From NCBI RefSeq assembly GCF_900129505.1, contig NZ_LT670818.1, forward strand, positions 8,527,001 to 8,591,000: a DNA stretch of 64,000 bases, in the 5' to 3' direction. Below, in pieces: positions 11,059 to 20,246 of the stretch; within the stretch, counting starts at the first letter, position 1, and every line of letters begins with the position of its first letter. The translations under genes were made by a program, and so were the position numbers. A model generated the notes under the pieces. The model worked only from the letters and a program-made list of their open reading frames with translations, was not told where the DNA came from and made no database searches. The DNA comes from Bradyrhizobium erythrophlei. Lineage in GTDB: Bacteria > Pseudomonadota > Alphaproteobacteria > Rhizobiales > Xanthobacteraceae.

Positions 11059-11127
11059 CCGCGCTTGCGCTGCCGCGGCGCGTTCATTACCAGAAGACAC
11101 CAACCCGAAAACCCCTGACGGCACGCC

Positions 11128-11730
11128 TTGAGCCAGGATTCCATAGACCCGATCGCCGCCCATCTGGCGCAATCGCTCGCCGGCCTTGAGCGCGCCACGC
11201 AAGACTCCGCGTTGCTCGCCGCCGCGCGGAAGATCGCGGCCGTTTTCGTCACGGCGCTGCGGGCGGGCAACAAGCTCCTGATCATCGGCAACGGCGGCAG
11301 CGCCGCCGACGCCCAGCATATCGCCGCGGAAATCATCGGCCGCTACAAGCAGGACCGGCCTGCCTATGCGGCAATCGCGCTGACCACCGACACCTCGGCA
11401 TTGACGGCGATCGCCAATGACTACGGCTTCGAGCAGGTGTTCACGCGCCAGGTCGCTGGTCTCGGAAACCGTGGCGACGTGTTGCTGGCCTTGTCCACCT
11501 CGGGACGTTCGGCGAATATCCTGGCGGCGCTGCGCACGGCGCGCGAGCACGGACTGCTCACCATAGGCTTCACCGGAGCCAGGGGCGAGGCGCTCGGCGC
11601 GCTGTGCGATCATCTCCTGGTCGCGCCCAGCGACGACACCCCGGTGATCCAGCAAATTCACCTCGCCGTGGCGCACGGGATCTGCGACGAGATCGAGCAG
11701 TCGCTGATGCGCGAGGGCGCGCGAAAATGA
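11128..11730 (+). CDS. gmhA: Phosphoheptose isomerase (sedoheptulose-7-phosphate isomerase)
   Basis: SIS-domain enzyme making D,D-heptose-7-phosphate, the first step of ADP-heptose synthesis. [13 protein letters not shown] and [12 protein letters not shown] are the phosphosugar-binding motifs, and a metal-site histidine is present in [12 protein letters not shown]. The length (200 residues) is normal. The only reasonable start is TTG 11128; no ATG occurs until near the end of the protein and the ribosome site is weak. The stop overlaps the gmhB start in ATGA, indicating coupling. Confidence 0.92.
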   Translation: MSQDSIDPIAAHLAQSLAGLERATQDSALLAAARKIAAVFVTALRAGNKLLIIGNGGSAADAQHIAAEIIGRYKQDRPAYAAIALTTDTSALTAIANDYGFEQVFTRQVAGLGNRGDVLLALSTSGRSANILAALRTAREHGLLTIGFTGARGEALGALCDHLLVAPSDDTPVIQQIHLAVAHGICDEIEQSLMREGARK

Positions 11731-12269
11731 TCGGCGTCGACGCCGCGCGCGCGACGCCACGGCCCGCCGCCTTCCTCGATCGCGACGGCGTCATCAATCA
11801 CGACGATGGCTTTATGGGCACGCGTGAGCGGATTCGCTGGATGCCGAACGCCGCCAAGGCGGTCCGCCGGCTCAATGAAGCCGGATATTTTGTGTTCTTC
11901 TTCACCAATCAATCCGGCGTGGCACGCGGTTTCTTCACCGAAGACGAGCTCAACGCCCTGCACGACTGGATGCTTGCCGAACTCGCCGCTCAAGGCGCCG
12001 TGATCGACGATATCAGGTATTGCCCGCATCATCCCGATGGATCGGTCGAGGGCTATCTCAGCGATCATCACTGGCGGAAGCCGAGCCCCGGCATGATCCA
12101 CGATCTGATGCAACACTGGCCGGTGCGGCGCGAGGGCAGTTTTGTCATCGGCGACCGCCCGACCGATATCGAGGCGGCGCAAGCGGCGGGATTGCCGGGC
12201 TTTCTGTTCGCCGGCGGCGATCTCGACGCCTTCGTGGCGCAAGCGATCGCTCAGACCAGCCGCCGGTAA
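11727..12269 (+). CDS. gmhB: D-glycero-D-manno-heptose-1,7-bisphosphate phosphatase
   Basis: HAD-superfamily phosphatase that removes the 7-phosphate from heptose bisphosphate between the two HldE reactions. The nucleophile motif [20 protein letters not shown], zinc-loop residues around CPHHPDG, and the Mg-binding [11 protein letters not shown] are all present. The start is ATG 11727, overlapping the gmhA stop by four bases, giving 180 residues. The frame is open further upstream but that extension lies inside gmhA. The 3' end overlaps the convergent glycosyltransferase by 19 bases. Confidence 0.93.
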   Translation: MIGVDAARATPRPAAFLDRDGVINHDDGFMGTRERIRWMPNAAKAVRRLNEAGYFVFFFTNQSGVARGFFTEDELNALHDWMLAELAAQGAVIDDIRYCPHHPDGSVEGYLSDHHWRKPSPGMIHDLMQHWPVRREGSFVIGDRPTDIEAAQAAGLPGFLFAGGDLDAFVAQAIAQTSRR

Positions 12270-13318
12270 ACTTCCGCGATCTGGTTTGCCTCCGCCTCCA
12301 GGCTGAACTTCTCAACGACCCGCGCGCGCCCTCGCTTACCCATGTCGGTTGCCGATGCCGGATCGCGCATCAGCGGCTCCAGCGCCGCCACAAGCGCGCC
12401 GACATCGCCCGGCGGCGTCAGCACGCCGGTGACGCCATCCTCGACCACGAGTTCGGCCGCACCCGCGCGCGACGCCACCAGCGCCGCACCCGCCGACATC
12501 GCCTCGATCAGGGTCAGTCCAAAACCCTCGTTGCGCGAAGTGAAGGCGTAGATCGTCAGCCGCCGATACCAGCGCTGCACCTCCTCGATCGCAAGCTCGC
12601 CCGTAACGACGATGCGCGATTGCAGGCCTGCCGCCTCGATGCGCTTTTTCAGATCATTGGCAAAGCCTTGTTGTTCGGGCGTGACCGCGCCGACGATCAC
12701 CGCCGTGAAATCGGGATATCGCGGCAGCAGCCGGCACATCGCGTCCACGAACACATCGCTGCCTTTTTGCGCGCGCACCCGGCCGAAGCAGCCGATGGCG
12801 TAGCGGCCCGTCAATCCGGATTCCGCGAACGCCGCCGCGCGATCGGGCGGTGGCGCGTAAGTATCGGTATCGACGCCGTGCGAAATCACGGTTGCCTTGC
12901 GCTTGAGAAACGACGCCGAGAGGTCGCTGGTGGCGATGATCGCGTCCATCCGCCGGATCAGCCAGCGCGTGATCCAGCTGTGATGGCGCTGCGCCGCCGA
13001 GGTGAACACCAGCTTCAAGGGCCAACCGAGCGATCGCAGCACCACGCCCGCGATCATCTCGTTGTTGCGCCGCGCGTGCCAGATCAGCGGCGCGCCACGC
13101 CGCCATAACTTCAGGAGATCGGCGACGCCCATCCGGGCAATACCCTCGGGTGCATCGGGACCGAACCACGCGGTGCGGAACATTTTCGCAAGCTTCGGGG
13201 CCACCATGCGATTGGTCGCAGTCACGCCGGAATAGCGCCTGTGCAGATTCGGCACGATCAGCTGCAGATCGGCAGCGGAAATGTTCTCGATTGCCACGTC
13301 AGGCTCCGTTTCAGGCAT
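12251..13318 (-). CDS. Family 4 glycosyltransferase, probable LPS core (LpcC-like)
   Basis: GT-B glycosyltransferase of the GT1/GT4 type with the E(x7)E donor-site motif in [16 protein letters not shown] near the C terminus and the phosphate-binding [11 protein letters not shown] in the middle. It resembles rhizobial LpcC, the core mannosyl/galactosyltransferase, and its place beside waaF-gmhAB fits a core role; the sugar it transfers is not known. ATG 13318 lacks a clear ribosome site. GTG 13297 has GGAG eight bases upstream and may be the real start. Confidence 0.85.
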   Translation of the reverse strand: MPETEPDVAIENISAADLQLIVPNLHRRYSGVTATNRMVAPKLAKMFRTAWFGPDAPEGIARMGVADLLKLWRRGAPLIWHARRNNEMIAGVVLRSLGWPLKLVFTSAAQRHHSWITRWLIRRMDAIIATSDLSASFLKRKATVISHGVDTDTYAPPPDRAAAFAESGLTGRYAIGCFGRVRAQKGSDVFVDAMCRLLPRYPDFTAVIVGAVTPEQQGFANDLKKRIEAAGLQSRIVVTGELAIEEVQRWYRRLTIYAFTSRNEGFGLTLIEAMSAGAALVASRAGAAELVVEDGVTGVLTPPGDVGALVAALEPLMRDPASATDMGKRGRARVVEKFSLEAEANQIAEVYRRLV

Positions 13319-13424
13319 TTTCTATACGCAACATTAAGCATAGTGGCCAGTTCACCGGCTGCGAAACCCACTCTTCACCGCGCCGCGGATAGCATCGCCG
13401 CCATATCGGGGAGTGGGTGAGTTC

Positions 13425-14438
13425 ATGACTGTGCTTGTTACCGGCGGTGCCGGCTACATCGGAAGTCACATGGTTCAGGCGCTGGCGGAAGCCGGCGAAA
13501 GCGTCGTCGTGATCGACAACCTGTCCACCGGCTTCTCCCAATTCCTGCCCCAGGGCGTTCCGCTGTTCATCGGCGACGCCGGCGACGAGAATCTCGTCGA
13601 GGGCGTGATATCAGCGCACGGCGTGGAAAGCGTCATTCATTTCGCGGGCTCGGTGGTGGTGCCGGAGTCGATGCGCGATCCGCTGGCCTATTACCGCAAC
13701 AACACCATGACGACGCGCAGTCTGCTCAACGCGACCGTAAAGTCGGGCGTCAGCCGCTTCATCTTTTCGTCCACCGCCGCGGTGTACGGCAATCCGGATC
13801 AGGTGCCCGTGCCCGAGAGCGCGCCGACGCGGCCGCTGTCGCCCTACGGCTCCTCCAAGCTGATGGCCGAGATCATGCTGCATGACACCGCCTCGGCGCA
13901 TGGCATGAATTACGTCGCGCTGCGTTACTTCAACGTCGCGGGCGCCGACCCGCAGGCGCGCATGGGGCTGGCGACCGTCGGCGCGACGCATCTCTTGAAG
14001 ATCGCGGTCGAAGCGGCCACCGGGCAGCGCGCCAAGATCGACGTGTTCGGAACCGACTATTCGACGCCGGATGGCAGCTGCATCCGGGATTTCATCCATG
14101 TCAGCGATCTCGCCCAGGCCCATCGCGCGGCGTTGTCCTACCTGCGCACTGGGGGGGCCTCGATGACGCTGAATTGCGGCTACGGCCGCGGCTATTCGGT
14201 GCTGGAGACCATCGAGGCGGTGCGCAACGTCTCCGGGCGCAACTTCGCGGTCCAGTATGGCCCGCGCCGGCCCGGCGACATCATGACCATGATTGCCGAT
14301 ACCAGCTTGATCCGCGCTACGCTGGACTGGACGCCGCAATATGACGATCTCGAAACCGTCGCCAGGCACGCGCTGGCGTGGGAAGAGAAACTGTCCCGCG
14401 AGCAACAGGGTGAGCACCAGCACGCGGCCTCGGCCTAA
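13425..14438 (+). CDS. galE: UDP-glucose 4-epimerase
   Basis: Interconverts UDP-glucose and UDP-galactose for surface polysaccharide. VTGGAGYIGSH is at the N terminus, the FSSTAAVYG block carries the catalytic Ser/Thr, and YGSSK carries Tyr and Lys. RYFNVAGAD and CIRDFIHVSDLA are typical of GalE. I chose ATG 13425 over a GTG four codons earlier because GGTGAG stands just before it and the protein then starts at the beta strand. It is transcribed divergently from the core glycosyltransferase. Confidence 0.92.
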   Translation: MTVLVTGGAGYIGSHMVQALAEAGESVVVIDNLSTGFSQFLPQGVPLFIGDAGDENLVEGVISAHGVESVIHFAGSVVVPESMRDPLAYYRNNTMTTRSLLNATVKSGVSRFIFSSTAAVYGNPDQVPVPESAPTRPLSPYGSSKLMAEIMLHDTASAHGMNYVALRYFNVAGADPQARMGLATVGATHLLKIAVEAATGQRAKIDVFGTDYSTPDGSCIRDFIHVSDLAQAHRAALSYLRTGGASMTLNCGYGRGYSVLETIEAVRNVSGRNFAVQYGPRRPGDIMTMIADTSLIRATLDWTPQYDDLETVARHALAWEEKLSREQQGEHQHAASA

Positions 14439-14557
14439 ATTCTCATCCGGCGCAAGTCCTCATTTTGGCTTGAAAAACCCCGATATAGCGGGCAAGGAGG
14501 CATCTCGCTTAGCCTGACGCTGGGGCGAGTCCGCCCCGGTGTCACGATGGAACGCGG

Positions 14558-16366
14558 ATGGCCGAACTTCCGAAGAAAATCACCGACGATCCCTATGGTG
14601 CGGCAATCCTGATCCGCCGCCTGATCACGGAACAGGGCGCCGCCTACTGGCGCCGCTATCTGCTCGCCTTCGTGCTGATGGGGATCTCGGCAGCGACGAC
14701 CGCCGGATCGGCCTATTTGCTCGGCGAGGTCATCAACCAGGCCTATGTCGACAAGAACGTGCGCGGCATCGCGCTGCTGTCGGGGGTCACCGTCCTGATC
14801 TTCATCCTCAAGGGGGCCGCGACCTACGGTCATCAGGTCATCCTGTCGCAGATCTCGAACGCGATCCTCGCCAACAACCAGCGCCGGCTGTTCGCCAAGC
14901 TGATGAGCGAAAGCGTCGCCTTTTTCTCGGAACGGCATTCGTCGGAATTCCTGGCGCGGCTGACATCGGGTGCGTTCTCCGTCACGCAGGTGCTCAGCCT
15001 GCTGATCAACGCGGTGGGACGCGATCTGCTGTCGCTGATCGCGCTTGTCATCGTGATGCTGATGCAGGATCCCTATATGGCGCTGCTCGGTTTCGCCGTG
15101 GCGCCGCCGGCGATGCTGATGCTGCGCAAGCTGGTGAAGCGGATCAAGGGGCTGGCGCACAACCAGTTCACCGGCACGGCCGATATTCTCGAAACCATGC
15201 AGGAGTCCTTGCAGGGCATCCGCACCGTCAAGGCGTTCACGCTGGAGGCGACCATGCGCGAGCGCATCGACACCAGCATCACCGAGGTCGAGAAGAACGC
15301 CAACAAGATGGCGCGGGTCTCCAACCGTTCCAGCCCGCTGATGGAGACGCTCGGTGGCTTCGCGATCGCGGGCGGACTGATGTATGGCGGCTACCGCGTG
15401 GTCGCGATGGGTGCCACGCCGGGCCAGTTCTTTTCGTTCCTCACCGCGTTTCTGCTCGCCTACGAGCCGGCCAAGCGACTGGCGCGGCTCAATATCGAGT
15501 TGAACAGCAGCCTGATCGGCGCCCGCAAGCTGCTGGAGATCGTCGACAGCCCCTCCAGCGAGCCCGCCGACGACGACAAGCCGGCGCTGAAGCTGACGGA
15601 CGCGCGGGTGGAACTGCGCGACGTCACCTTTGCCTACCGTCCGAACGAGCCGGTGATCAGCCGCATGAGCTTTGTCGCCGAGCCCGGCAAGGTCACCGCG
15701 CTGGTCGGCCCCTCCGGCGGCGGCAAATCGACGGTGCTGGCGCTGCTGCTGCGGTTCTACGACGTCAGCGAGGGCGACATCCTGATCGACGGACAGTCGA
15801 TCGCCACGGTGTCGCGGAAATCGCTGCGTCAGCAGACCGCCTATGTCGGCCAGGATGTTTATCTGTTCCGCGACACCATTCGCGAAAACATCGCGTTCGG
15901 CAAGATCGGCGCCACCGAAGCCGAGATCGTGGCTGCCGCGAAAGCGGCCTGCGCGCACGAATTCATCATGGGCTTTCCACTCGGCTACGATACGCCGGTC
16001 GGCGAGCACGGCACGCAATTGTCCGGCGGGCAGCGCCAGCGCATCGCGGTCGCGCGCGCGCTGGTGAAGAACGCGCCGATCATCCTGCTCGACGAGGCGA
16101 CCGCGGCGCTGGATTCGGAATCCGAGCAACAGGTGCAGGAAGCCATCGAGCATCTCTGCCAGAACCGCACCACCATCGTCATCGCCCATCGCCTGCATAC
16201 CATCATGCACGCCGACGCCATCCTGGTGGTCGAAGGCGGTGAGATCGTCGAGCGCGGCCGGCACGACGATCTGCTGCGCCGCGGCGGGCGCTATGCCTCG
16301 TTCTTCCGCATACAACATCGTGATGCCGGCCCGCTCACTCTGGCGCCGATCAGCGCAACTGCGTAA
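14558..16366 (+). CDS. MsbA-like ABC exporter (fused permease and ATPase)
   Basis: A half-transporter of 602 residues that should work as a homodimer. The N-terminal six-helix exporter domain spans about residues 25-320. The ATPase carries Walker A GPSGGGKST near 386, signature LSGGQRQR near 490 and Walker B IILLDEA near 508, with the H-loop in IAHRLHT. The family exports lipid A-core, lipid-linked sugars or drugs; placement after galE and the LPS genes makes a lipid/LPS substrate likely but not proven. Confidence 0.88.
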   Translation: MAELPKKITDDPYGAAILIRRLITEQGAAYWRRYLLAFVLMGISAATTAGSAYLLGEVINQAYVDKNVRGIALLSGVTVLIFILKGAATYGHQVILSQISNAILANNQRRLFAKLMSESVAFFSERHSSEFLARLTSGAFSVTQVLSLLINAVGRDLLSLIALVIVMLMQDPYMALLGFAVAPPAMLMLRKLVKRIKGLAHNQFTGTADILETMQESLQGIRTVKAFTLEATMRERIDTSITEVEKNANKMARVSNRSSPLMETLGGFAIAGGLMYGGYRVVAMGATPGQFFSFLTAFLLAYEPAKRLARLNIELNSSLIGARKLLEIVDSPSSEPADDDKPALKLTDARVELRDVTFAYRPNEPVISRMSFVAEPGKVTALVGPSGGGKSTVLALLLRFYDVSEGDILIDGQSIATVSRKSLRQQTAYVGQDVYLFRDTIRENIAFGKIGATEAEIVAAAKAACAHEFIMGFPLGYDTPVGEHGTQLSGGQRQRIAVARALVKNAPIILLDEATAALDSESEQQVQEAIEHLCQNRTTIVIAHRLHTIMHADAILVVEGGEIVERGRHDDLLRRGGRYASFFRIQHRDAGPLTLAPISATA

Positions 16367-16413
16367 AGCTTGGATCACCCTTTCAGCCCTCACCCACACC
16401 GAGAACCCGTCTC

Positions 16414-17115
16414 ATGAGCGCCACATCCTACGTCATTCCAGCGCCCCCGCAGCCTTCGCTTCCCGTCGTCGGCGAAACCAAATCCTATCCGGTTCGCCGC
16501 ATCTGGTGTGTCGGGCGCAATTATCTCGAGCATATCCGCGAGATGGGAAATGACGAGCGGGCGCCGCCGTTCTTCTTCGCCAAACACGCCGACATGCTGG
16601 TGCCCGACGGCGCGACGATTCCCTACCCGCCGCTGACCAAGGACCTGCATCACGAGGTCGAGCTGGTTGTCGCCATGAAGAGTGGCGGCCTCAACATCCC
16701 CGCCGACAAGGCGCTCGACCATGTCTACGGCTATGCGGTGGGCATCGACCTCACCCGCCGCGACCTGCAGATCGCCTCGCGCAAGAAGGAACGACCCTGG
16801 GAAGTCGGCAAGTCCTTCGACTATTCCGCTCCCTGCTCCGCCATTCAGCCTGCCTCGAAGATCGGCCATCCCGCGAAAGGCAAGATCTGGCTCACGGTCA
16901 ACGGCGCCGAACAGCAGAAGGGCGATCTCACCGAACTGATCTGGAGCGTGCCGGAGATCATCTGGCAGCTCTCGCAGCAGGTCGCGCTGGCCGCCGGCGA
17001 CATCATCATGACGGGAACGCCTGCCGGGGTCTCCCAGCTAAATCCGGGCGACAAAATCGAATGCGGGGTTGATGGCGTCGGCACCCTGAAGGTTTCGGTC
17101 GGCAAGCCGGAATAG
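16414..17115 (+). CDS. Fumarylacetoacetate hydrolase family protein (intact copy)
   Basis: A 233-residue FAH-fold hydrolase, close in size to fumarylpyruvate and acylpyruvate hydrolases that split C-C bonds in aromatic catabolism. Metal ligands are in HHEVELVV (the E-x-E pair) with a further acidic residue in GIDLTRRD; MTGTPAGVSQL is a family signature. It follows the ABC exporter by 47 bases and ends at a strong terminator. Its 3' half (from about 16742) is duplicated at 19698-20068. Confidence 0.88.
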   Translation: MSATSYVIPAPPQPSLPVVGETKSYPVRRIWCVGRNYLEHIREMGNDERAPPFFFAKHADMLVPDGATIPYPPLTKDLHHEVELVVAMKSGGLNIPADKALDHVYGYAVGIDLTRRDLQIASRKKERPWEVGKSFDYSAPCSAIQPASKIGHPAKGKIWLTVNGAEQQKGDLTELIWSVPEIIWQLSQQVALAAGDIIMTGTPAGVSQLNPGDKIECGVDGVGTLKVSVGKPE

Positions 17116-17138
17116 CGGTGCGCGGCATCCAGAAATCG

Positions 17139-17169
17139 AAAGGCCCCGGGCTCGTCCGGGGCCTTTTTG
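17139..17169 (+). terminator. Rho-independent terminator after the FAH-family gene
   Basis: A nine-base-pair stem, AGGCCCCGG (17141-17149) and CCGGGGCCT (17156-17164), with a six-base loop, is followed by a T run. Confidence 0.9.
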
Positions 17170-17417
17170 TAACCAGGTCGCCGCGGAGCCTTACGGTGTT
17201 ACCCATACGCATTTTGCAATTGTATCCGGCAGCGCGCTTGCATTAAGTCCCAACCAGGCTGGGAGCCGAAATTCCGCCTCGCAGTCAGGAGCGTTTGGAG
17301 TTCGGTTGTTGACAGTGAAATCGTCTGCAAGTGCTTTGGATCTGGGTGTGCGCGTAGAGAGAGCAGATTTAAGCAAATGTTAAAGCCACCGTTCCGCGCT
17401 GCAGGGGGTCGCCCGCG
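17170..17417. other. Intergenic stretch before the Crp/Fnr gene
   Basis: No convincing gene. A 61-codon minus-strand frame (17191-17376) lacks a ribosome site and recognisable features, so I leave it uncalled. The stretch should hold the promoter of the Crp/Fnr gene, but no clear site was identified. Confidence 0.4.
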
Positions 17418-18197
17418 GTGACGCGTCCCGGCGGAATTGGTAACCGCCTTCTGGCAACGCTGCCGCCAGGGGACTTCAATCTGCTGGCGCCCGAGCTAGA
17501 GACGGTCGCGCTCGACCAGGACGCGGTTCTCTCGCGAGCGGGTGACCAGATCGAGCACGTCTTCTTCCCTCATAGCGGTGCCATCTCGCTGATGATCGAC
17601 ATGGCGAACGGGCAGACGGTTGCCACCGCCGCAGTCGGACACGAGGGGGCAGTAGGTATTCTTTCCGTACTAGGACCGTCACCTTCTGCCGCTACCGCCA
17701 TCGTCCGTGCGGCGGGCACTGTCTCACGGATCCCTGCACCGCGATTTAACGCCGCGTTCAACCGGAGCCCCGCGATCCGGCACGCGGTCCAAATTCACAT
17801 CAGGGCGATGCTGATGCAGTTTCAGCTTGGCGCGGCCTGCAATGCGCTGCATCCGGTCAAAGCCCGCATGGCACGCTGGCTGCTTCATTTTCGCGACCGC
17901 ATCGACCACGACCTCCTCCCGCTCACCCAGGAGGCGCTGTCGCAAATACTCGGTGTGCGGCGAACGACAGTGACGCTCCTCATGCGCAATCTGCGCGCGT
18001 CCGGAGCGATCAGATCTGATCGACGAGGCCAGATCGAGATCGACCGATCGCGGCTCGCGGCGGCGGCGTGCGAATGCCACGGCATCATGAGTCTCGAAAT
18101 CGAGGAGATCTTCTCGATGAACACCGCCCGAGGTCGCGTTCTCGCTGTGCCGGATGGTGACGGCATCTTAGTGAGTGAATCGGGCGATCCTGTGTGA
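17418..18197 (+). CDS. Crp/Fnr-family transcriptional regulator
   Basis: A 259-residue regulator with an N-terminal cyclic-nucleotide-binding-like beta barrel (about residues 15-130) and a C-terminal winged helix with LTQEALSQILGVRRTTVTLL near residue 168. There is no N-terminal cysteine cluster, so it is not an oxygen-sensing Fnr with an iron-sulfur centre. It starts at GTG 17418; no ATG fits better. It lies inside the segment bracketed by the duplicated FAH gene, with no obvious target beside it. Confidence 0.85.
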   Translation: MTRPGGIGNRLLATLPPGDFNLLAPELETVALDQDAVLSRAGDQIEHVFFPHSGAISLMIDMANGQTVATAAVGHEGAVGILSVLGPSPSAATAIVRAAGTVSRIPAPRFNAAFNRSPAIRHAVQIHIRAMLMQFQLGAACNALHPVKARMARWLLHFRDRIDHDLLPLTQEALSQILGVRRTTVTLLMRNLRASGAIRSDRRGQIEIDRSRLAAAACECHGIMSLEIEEIFSMNTARGRVLAVPDGDGILVSESGDPV

Positions 18198-18284
18198 GCC
18201 GGTCCGAGCGGTAGCGACTACATTTGTTGGGGCGGGAAGGCGCAGCGGGCTCGCTCCGCGGTCTGGCGGAGTCTTCGGACTCGA

Positions 18285-18482
18285 TCAGGCTCCCTCCGGC
18301 CGATCAAAGTCCGGTGCGGATTTGGATTGCGCCTCGAACTCCGCAATTTCGCGCAGCACCTTCGCCACCTGGCGCAACTCGTCGCGCGCAGGGCCGGGCT
18401 TCAGCCGTCGTGCCTCGAAAAGAAAATCCTTGGCCTGCAGCAGCCAGGTAGATGTCTCCGGAGAGATTTGCGTGTGCGCCAT
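18285..18482 (-). CDS. Small conserved helical protein, function unknown
   Basis: A 65-residue, charged, mostly helical protein with no cysteine and no membrane segment. It is probably real because GGAGG stands 6 bases before ATG 18482. I associate proteins of this kind with Bradyrhizobium-type genomes but cannot give a function. It follows the zinc-ribbon-like gene on the same strand, separated by about 40 bases, so the two may be co-transcribed. Confidence 0.65.
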   Translation of the reverse strand: MAHTQISPETSTWLLQAKDFLFEARRLKPGPARDELRQVAKVLREIAEFEAQSKSAPDFDRPEGA

Positions 18483-18522
18483 GGTGTCCCTCCATCGCGA
18501 TTATCGATGCCTGCGTGGCCGG

Positions 18523-18732
18523 TCATGCCAGGGAATCGGCACTGCGAGGCGCCCAGGCGCTCGGTTCGTCAACCCAGGCCTCCCGTGCGAACCAAGCGTG
18601 ATTGGTCTGGCAGATCGGGCAGCGGGTGTTCGCATAAAACACCGGGCTGCGCCGAAAGCTCTCGCGATCGGTCTTGATGCCAGTAGCGATCGCGTGTCCA
18701 GTCTGTGGGCATTTGACCATGACCATACCCAT
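18523..18732 (-). CDS. Small zinc-ribbon-like protein
   Basis: A 69-residue protein with two Cys/His clusters, KCPQTGH near residue 7 and CPICQTNH near 38, the spacing expected of a small zinc ribbon. Its function is not known; such proteins are common in rhizobia. The start is ATG 18732, preceded by GGGAGG; the frame is open upstream but that part is low-complexity and lacks a ribosome site. Confidence 0.7.
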   Translation of the reverse strand: MGMVMVKCPQTGHAIATGIKTDRESFRRSPVFYANTRCPICQTNHAWFAREAWVDEPSAWAPRSADSLA

Positions 18733-18961
18733 GTGAGCCTCCCTTGGATTTGATTTTCTTGGATTTGATTTCTTATTTTGATTTTTTGAAAACAAACCGG
18801 CCGATTGGATTGCGCCTCTTGTTGGTGCGGGGGCTTGGGGGCATCGCGCACCCGACCGTTATTCGATCGAGCATGGGGTCGGCACGCTTGTGGCGGAGCT
18901 TGTTCCAACCGGCCGGTTCTCCCTCTTGAACGAACCTGGATGTAAGTTGAGCGCTGCCTTC

Positions 18962-19429
18962 TTAGTTGTCTCGGTGAAGAACCTTGGCGACGTGCTTCCT
19001 GAGCGGCTCGCCGGTTGCAGTCGCAAGCTTCTGGGCAAGCTCCCACAAGTCCTTGTTCTGGGCGGATGCGGTGTCGAAGGCTTTGCGCGCTTGCTCCGCA
19101 GACGCGGTGACGACATCCGTCGCCGATTTACTGCCCAAGAGATGGACGAAGAAATCGATCGCGGAGGCGGTATTGGCGTTCGAGATCTCGATGACCTTGA
19201 GCCCGTAGTCGCTCGCGCTCCTCGCATTGCTCGAATAGGTCTCGCGCAGCGTTTCTGCCATCTCCTGCGACGCGGCCTTGATCTTCTCGCAGCCTTCCCG
19301 TGCGCGGGCGACGCCCTGCTCGGAAAGTTCATCGAGCACTCCGGACAACGCGAACTTCGGGAATCCGAACGACGGCATGGCGAAACCGTTCGTTCCGTTC
19401 AGATCAGCTTTCACTTCACTTTCACTCAC
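18962..19429 (-). CDS. Phasin family protein
   Basis: A 155-residue all-helical protein with the phasin_2 pattern: FPKFALSGVLDELSEQGV, then AREGCEKIKAASQEM and a long amphipathic helix ending in EPLRKHVAKVL. Phasins coat polyhydroxyalkanoate granules and influence their number and size. No PHA synthase is nearby. It is the last intact gene of the segment bracketed by the two FAH copies. Confidence 0.85.
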   Translation of the reverse strand: MSESEVKADLNGTNGFAMPSFGFPKFALSGVLDELSEQGVARAREGCEKIKAASQEMAETLRETYSSNARSASDYGLKVIEISNANTASAIDFFVHLLGSKSATDVVTASAEQARKAFDTASAQNKDLWELAQKLATATGEPLRKHVAKVLHRDN

Positions 19430-19697
19430 GGCTATCCCCTATTCTCAAGCGAAATCATTTCCCGAGACGCTGGTTTGCGTCACAAGAGTTTGTAGAGGCG
19501 GAAAGTTGTTCCGCTTCCGTGTCCGATCGGTTTTTGATGAGCTTCGATCCAGCCCAGATGCCACTATGTCCAACGAAAAGGGTCCTGTCCGTTCGGTATG
19601 AGACTCTCCGAGTAAAATTCTTTCGAAGATGTCAATACACACAGTCGTCATATCTACTGGAATAGTGGTGCTGTGCATAACGGGGACATCGCGAGGG

Positions 19698-20074
19698 GCA
19701 TCGACCTCACCCGCCGCGACCGGCAGATCGCCTCGCGCAAGAAAGAGCGTCCCTGGGAAGTCGGCAAGTCCTTCGACTATTCCGCTCCCTGCTCCGCCAT
19801 TCAGCCGGCGTCGAAGATCGGCCATCCGGCGAAGGGCAAGATCTGGCTCACGGTCAACGGCACCGAACAGCAAAAGGGCGATCTCACCGAACTGATCTGG
19901 AGCGTGCCGGAGATCATCTGGCAGCTCTCGCAGCAGGTCGCGCTGGCCGCCGGCGACATCATCATGACGGGAACGCCTGCCGGGGTCTCCCAACTCAATC
20001 CGGGCGACAAAATCGAATGCGGGGTCGACGGCGTCGGCACCCTGAAGGTTTCGATCGGCAAGCCTGCGGCCTGA
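19698..20074 (+). pseudogene. 5'-truncated copy of the FAH-family hydrolase
   Basis: Bases 19698-20068 match 16742-17112 with about 16 differences in 370 bases, most of them silent. The encoded segment begins at GIDLTRRD and lacks the first 110 or so residues, including the E-x-E metal ligands, so it cannot be a functional hydrolase. An ATG at 19673 would give a 133-residue product with a short unrelated N terminus. It ends at its own terminator. The predominance of silent changes suggests a diverged allele rather than a fresh copy. Confidence 0.9.
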
Positions 20075-20104
20075 GCGGCGCGCAACACCAAAACACGGAA
20101 ATTG

Positions 20105-20135
20105 AGGCCCCCACCCCCCGGTTTGGGGCCTTTTT
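20105..20135 (+). terminator. Rho-independent terminator after the FAH pseudogene
   Basis: The stem AGGCCCC (20105-20111) and GGGGCCT (20125-20131) is followed by a T run. It sits at a similar distance from the stop as the terminator of the intact gene but with a different loop. Confidence 0.8.
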
Positions 20136-20246
20136 CGCGTCCGGATTTGCGTCTTTCTCCGTAGAACTACTCAGAAATTCATAAATCATTAACCACGCGC
20201 AAATTAAATCGGCGGCGCGCAACGACAACCTGGGCTGGAGCCGCCG

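Noticed and set aside
14435..16399. A 654-codon minus-strand open frame
   Set aside because: It is the antisense shadow of the ABC exporter; its composition is skewed and no domain is seen.
17191..17376. A 61-codon minus-strand frame between the FAH gene terminator and the Crp/Fnr gene
   Set aside because: No ribosome site and no recognisable feature; it may be a scrap of an older gene but this cannot be supported.
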